Source of the DNA: Pseudomonas sp. St316
Lineage (GTDB): Bacteria > Pseudomonadota > Gammaproteobacteria > Pseudomonadales > Pseudomonadaceae
Length of the DNA stretch: 64,000 nt
Direction of reading: 5' to 3'
Assembly: GCF_018325905.1 (NCBI RefSeq)
Contig: NZ_AP021901.1
Location: 6,666,001-6,730,000, forward strand
Below the pieces are notes generated by a model, which saw only the letters and a program-made list of their open reading frames with translations, ran no database searches and was not told where the DNA came from. The stretch's first letter is position 1. Each line of letters begins with the position of its first letter. Of the stretch, positions 63,919 to 64,000 are shown one piece after another. Position numbers and translations under genes: made by a program.

Positions 63919-64000
63919 GGCATCCCATCATGCGCGCCGCCATCCCGGCAGCCCCACTTGATGACGGTCGAGTCACGCACAGAGCCGGCCCAGGGGGCGC
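63915..64000 (-). CDS. 3' end of an upstream gene in the glycan operon (partial)
   Basis: An open frame enters from the right edge and stops at TGA 63917-63915. Its last codon region overlaps the glycosyltransferase ATG as ATGA, the same 4-base coupling used through this operon. The visible 27 residues (PWAGSVRDSTVIKWGCRDGG then AHDGMP) are too few to identify a family. Confidence 0.55.
   Translation of the reverse strand, partial: APWAGSVRDSTVIKWGCRDGGAHDGMP

Noticed and set aside
1..64000. CRISPR arrays, tRNA or rRNA genes, insertion sequences, prophage
   Set aside because: No regularly spaced repeats, cloverleaf-like genes, transposase or integrase frames were seen; REP elements are the only mobile-type repeats.

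Overview
The window reads as a chromosomal segment of a Pseudomonas of the fluorescens group. The evidence is high GC, P. fluorescens-type REP/REPIN palindromes (core GAGCGAGCTTGCTCGC), a type VI secretion (T6SS) cluster in exactly the order of the P. aeruginosa H2-T6SS, and Pseudomonas-type Zur boxes. Nearly the whole sequence is coding; I see no rRNA, tRNA, CRISPR array, prophage or insertion sequence.

Region 1 (1-8.6 kb) is a T6SS effector island. A DUF1795 (Eag-type) chaperone gene leaves the left edge divergently from vgrG. It is followed by a second DUF1795 chaperone, a REPIN, a 1443-residue prePAAR/PAAR Rhs effector with a short C-terminal toxin tip, and an overlapping probable immunity gene. 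Region 2 (8.6-28.4 kb, minus strand) is the structural T6SS operon, in transcription order tssA-tssB-tssC-tssE-tssF-tssG-tssH(clpV)-sfa2-orfX-fha2-tssJ-tssK-tssL-tssM-stp1-stk1. It includes a 46-codon lipoprotein gene (orfX) easily missed by gene finders. No hcp is present. Region 3 (28.8-34.7 kb, plus strand), divergent from tssA across an AT-rich gap, is a second effector module: vgrG, a DUF4123 adaptor, a lipoprotein (probable periplasmic immunity) and a Tle2/TseL-like class 3 lipase.

Region 4 (34.8-44.0 kb) is metabolic and zinc-related: pdxY, a DUF3301 gene, a CobW-family GTPase and a small secreted protein, followed by a Zur-controlled zinc-sparing block. That block has zigA and a DUF1826 gene on one side of a Zur box and a small secreted protein on the other. 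A second Zur box precedes the operon folE2-ABC ATPase-permease-metal-binding protein. A DUF3617 gene follows.

Region 5 (44.1-53.0 kb) holds convergent membrane lipid genes (cls, cfa) and a four-gene minus-strand operon of three SPFH/HflK-HflC-like membrane proteins, one with a histidine-rich N-terminus, plus a P1B metal ATPase with CtpC-like transmembrane motifs. This operon is my strongest candidate for an under-described system. Region 6 (53.1-58.1 kb) has an orphan dihydrolipoamide dehydrogenase, then a two-gene envelope operon (DUF3142 lipoprotein and a 716-residue secreted/anchored repeat protein). Region 7 (58.1 kb to the right edge, minus strand) is a tightly overlapping glycan-modification operon of two related glycosyltransferases and two related SAM methyltransferases. 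They flank an acyltransferase-3 gene that is split by a frameshift at a run of six G/C.
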